From: an uncultured Clostridia bacterium
GTDB taxonomy: Bacteria; Bacillota; Clostridia; TANB77; CAG-508
Assembly: GCA_944392445.1 (NCBI GenBank)
Contig: CALXWT010000009.1
Span: 1 to 43,473 of the forward strand
DNA length: 43,473 nt
Direction: 5' to 3'
In this document: positions 43,418 through 43,473 of the stretch, in pieces
How positions within the stretch are numbered: position 1 is the first letter of the stretch
Layout of the letters: every line of letters begins with the position of its first letter
Notes under the pieces: model-generated
What the model saw: the letters and a program-made list of their open reading frames with translations, nothing else
What the model was told of the DNA's origin: nothing
Databases searched by the model: none
Made by a program: the position numbers and the translations under genes

Positions 43418-43473
43418 TCGTGTTTAGGGACAGGCTCTTTTACGACATTTCTGTCGGGTTTGGGGACAGGCTC
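43418..43473. repeat. Direct repeat unit with GGGACAGGCTC, cut by the window edge
   Basis: A 20-base unit, TCG(T/G)GTTT(A/G)GGGACAGGCTC, occurs at 43418-43437 and again at 43454-43473, 36 bp apart. Between them is a CGACA/TGTCG hairpin (43443-43456). It resembles the GGGGACGGGCCTG arms of A2 and A3 and may be the start of another such element outside the window. Confidence 0.55.

Noticed and set aside
43418..43473. A CRISPR array at the right edge.
   Set aside because: Only two repeat units are visible, the spacer is itself a hairpin, and no cas gene is in the window.

Overview
The window is about 43.5 kb of very AT-rich DNA (roughly 30% GC by eye). It reads as part of the chromosome of a spore-forming, low-GC member of the Clostridia. 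The reasons are a 16S rRNA 5' end at the left edge, the spoIIGA-sigE-sigG sporulation cluster, a BofC-like protein, a YlmC/YmxH protein, Gram-positive type division genes (sbp, ylxW, ylxX), and strong Shine-Dalgarno sites with classical sigma-A promoters (17-bp spacers). I do not name a genus. Almost everything is on the minus strand; only clpE-pgsA runs rightward.

Layout from left to right. 1-70: 16S rRNA 5' end with tandem promoters (to 464). 610-3562: ylmC, sigG, sigE, spoIIGA. 4118-10958: a division and wall block in the order (transcribed leftward) murA, ftsQ, ylxW, ylxX, sbp, ftsA, ftsZ. 11095-14798: an atypical orphan gene, topB and a membrane-anchored protein. 15082-17997 (plus): clpE and pgsA. 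18313-23152: BofC-like protein, comEC, and a secreted SH3/NlpC-P60 wall hydrolase. 23407-28223: the str operon rpsL-rpsG-fusA-tuf. 28379-33662: an unknown coiled-coil protein, trmFO, a second atypical orphan and an M3-like metallopeptidase. 33697-38963: a SNF2 helicase and topA. 39468-43401: a small protein, murG, ftsW/spoVE and mraY, i.e. the other half of the mur/division cluster, separated from murA-ftsZ by about 28 kb.

The strongest unexpected signal concerns the codon CGG. Two otherwise intact, conserved genes, sigG and the SNF2 helicase gene, are each broken by a +1 frameshift. In both, the shift falls exactly on a CGG codon, and skipping the first base of that codon restores the conserved protein. 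In a by-eye reading of the other recognisable genes I found no in-frame CGG at all. The only other two are codon 10 and codon 4 of the two compositionally atypical orphan genes. This suggests CGG is unassigned or very poorly read in this lineage and works as a +1 frameshift signal, possibly with a regulatory role for the late forespore sigma factor.

The second signal is a set of intergenic palindromic element families with constant cores and self-complementary, variable arms: A at 3628, 18057 and 36710; B at 950 and 39165; C at 21536, 26947 and 27685. Several show paired base changes in stems, as expected for a conserved folded nucleic acid (structured RNA or hairpin mobile element). Family A is twice nested inside long GGGGACGGGCCTG arms.
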